From NCBI GenBank assembly GCA_947071365.1, contig CAMTFT010000098.1, positions 1 to 6,664 of the forward strand: a stretch of 6,664 bases of DNA. The letters are read 5' to 3'. Positions 5,967 to 6,664 of this stretch are shown one piece after another; within the stretch, counting starts at the first letter, position 1; the number at the start of each line of letters is the position of its first letter. This DNA is from an uncultured bacterium (lineage in GTDB: Bacteria > Bacillota > Clostridia > Lachnospirales > Lachnospiraceae). Made by a program: the position numbers and the translations under genes. The notes beneath the pieces were generated by a model that did no database searches, was not told the DNA's origin, and saw nothing but the letters and a program-made list of their open reading frames with translations.

Positions 5967-6619
5967 TCAGATTACACACTTTACATAGATGAAAGCGAAA
6001 CATTTAACAATAACGGTAAATATTTTGTTATGAGCGGTGTCATAATTAAGGAATCTGACTATATTAATATCGAGAATGCTCTTAATGCTGTTAAAAATAA
6101 GGTTTGGAATCATGCAACCGGATGCGAACAGTATATCTTACACGAAAAAGATATTACCTCTGCAAGCAAAGGTCAGATAGCTTCCCTACCTGCTTATAAC
6201 CATGTTTTTAAGAAAAATAAAAATGTTATCCTTCTTTATAATGAGCTTTCCAAACTCTTCAAGAACTTACCGCTTGTTGTTCTCGGTGTTTGTATCGACA
6301 AAAGCAGATTGTATGCCGATTTTGGTGAAGCCCATATGAATCATCAACTAACCATTGCTATCCAGCTTTTAATAGAGCACTATTGTATGTTTCTCATAGA
6401 AAATAATGCAACCGGTAACATATGTTATGAAGCAATGCAACCTGAACAAAATAAAAAAATCCAGCATCGTATATATGAACTAAAAGCACTTGGCACAATG
6501 TACTACTCTCCATACACAATTCAGGAATACGTGAAAGATATAATTTTTATCCCAAAGTCTCAGAATTATGTAGGATTACAACTTGCTGATTTTGTTCCTA
6601 ATACACTGGGAAGATATAC
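5964..6619 (+). CDS. DUF3800 domain protein, 3' end missing (contig end)
   Basis: DUF3800 proteins are widespread in mobile and accessory DNA and have no firmly established function. A nuclease-like (RNase H-type) fold has been suggested, as I recall. The 218 genuine residues show the N-terminal strand YTLYIDES (4-11) with Asp9 and Glu10, FVMSGVII (21-28), LHEKDIT (59-65), LGVCIDKSRL (107-116), and the C-terminal signature QNYVGLQLADFVPNTLGRY (200-218) with Asp209. The acidic residues are the likely active-site set. The usual tail after this signature is missing because the sequence becomes adapter at 6620. The reading frame continues open to 6664, but those codons are artefact. The gene is A/T-rich (bases 6181-6240 have 16 G+C of 60, against 36 of 60 in asnS at 4381-4440) and runs opposite to the rest, suggesting acquisition. 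Neighbouring genes that might show its role are lost. Confidence 0.85.
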
Positions 6620-6664
6620 CTGTCTCTTATACACATCTGACGCTGCCGACGACTTAATAGGTGT
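6620..6664. other. Nextera (Tn5) sequencing adapter left at the contig end
   Basis: From 6620 the sequence reads CTGTCTCTTATACACATCT, the 19-bp Tn5 mosaic end. GACGCTGCCGACGA (6639-6652) follows, the reverse complement of the Nextera read-1 overhang. Next come CTTAATAG (6653-6660), the reverse complement of CTATTAAG, which I recall as Nextera i5 index S518, and GTGT, the start of the P5 tail. None of this is biological. The first C may also be genuine. Confidence 0.97.

Noticed and set aside
6621..6664. Novel C-terminal extension of the DUF3800 protein
   Set aside because: The sequence is exact Nextera adapter, index and P5 start, not genomic DNA.

Overview
The window looks like chromosomal DNA of a gut-type Firmicute, most likely a member of the Clostridia close to Lachnospiraceae. 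The reasons are strong AGGAGG-type ribosome binding sites, the protein sequences of bS6, AsnRS and the DUF951 protein, a class B sortase, and a VanR/VanS-like pair. It ends at a sequencing adapter, so the right edge is the end of a draft contig rather than a biological boundary.

Layout, read leftwards because nearly everything is on the minus strand: asnS (asparaginyl-tRNA synthetase, 5595-4207); a VanR-like response regulator (4062-3370); a VanS-like histidine kinase that overlaps it by 11 bp (3380-2247); a class B sortase 29 bp further on (2217-1354); a sirtuin deacylase (1236-511); a small DUF951 protein 19 bp after it (491-309); and the first 69 codons of rpsF (208-1). The regulator, kinase and sortase form one tight signalling and cell-surface unit. 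Sirtuin and DUF951 form a second short unit in front of rpsF, which has its own probable promoter. No vanH/A/X ligase genes are present, so the VanRS-like pair is not evidence of glycopeptide resistance.

On the right, a divergent plus-strand gene (from 5964) encodes a DUF3800 protein. It is clearly richer in A/T than its neighbours and looks like accessory DNA. Its reading frame runs into a Nextera (Tn5) adapter at 6620, followed by what matches an i5 index and the start of P5. The gene is therefore truncated and its last apparent residues are artefact.

The most interesting non-coding structure is the asnS leader of about 205 nt. It is packed with stems, including one 10-nt segment that can pair with either of two tandem copies of its complement. 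Two stems contain wobble pairs that form only in asnS-sense RNA. A related palindromic element lies just downstream of asnS and overlaps its stop codon. No T-box was found. No wholly new system is evident; the leader RNA and the paired palindromic elements are the best candidates for something undescribed.
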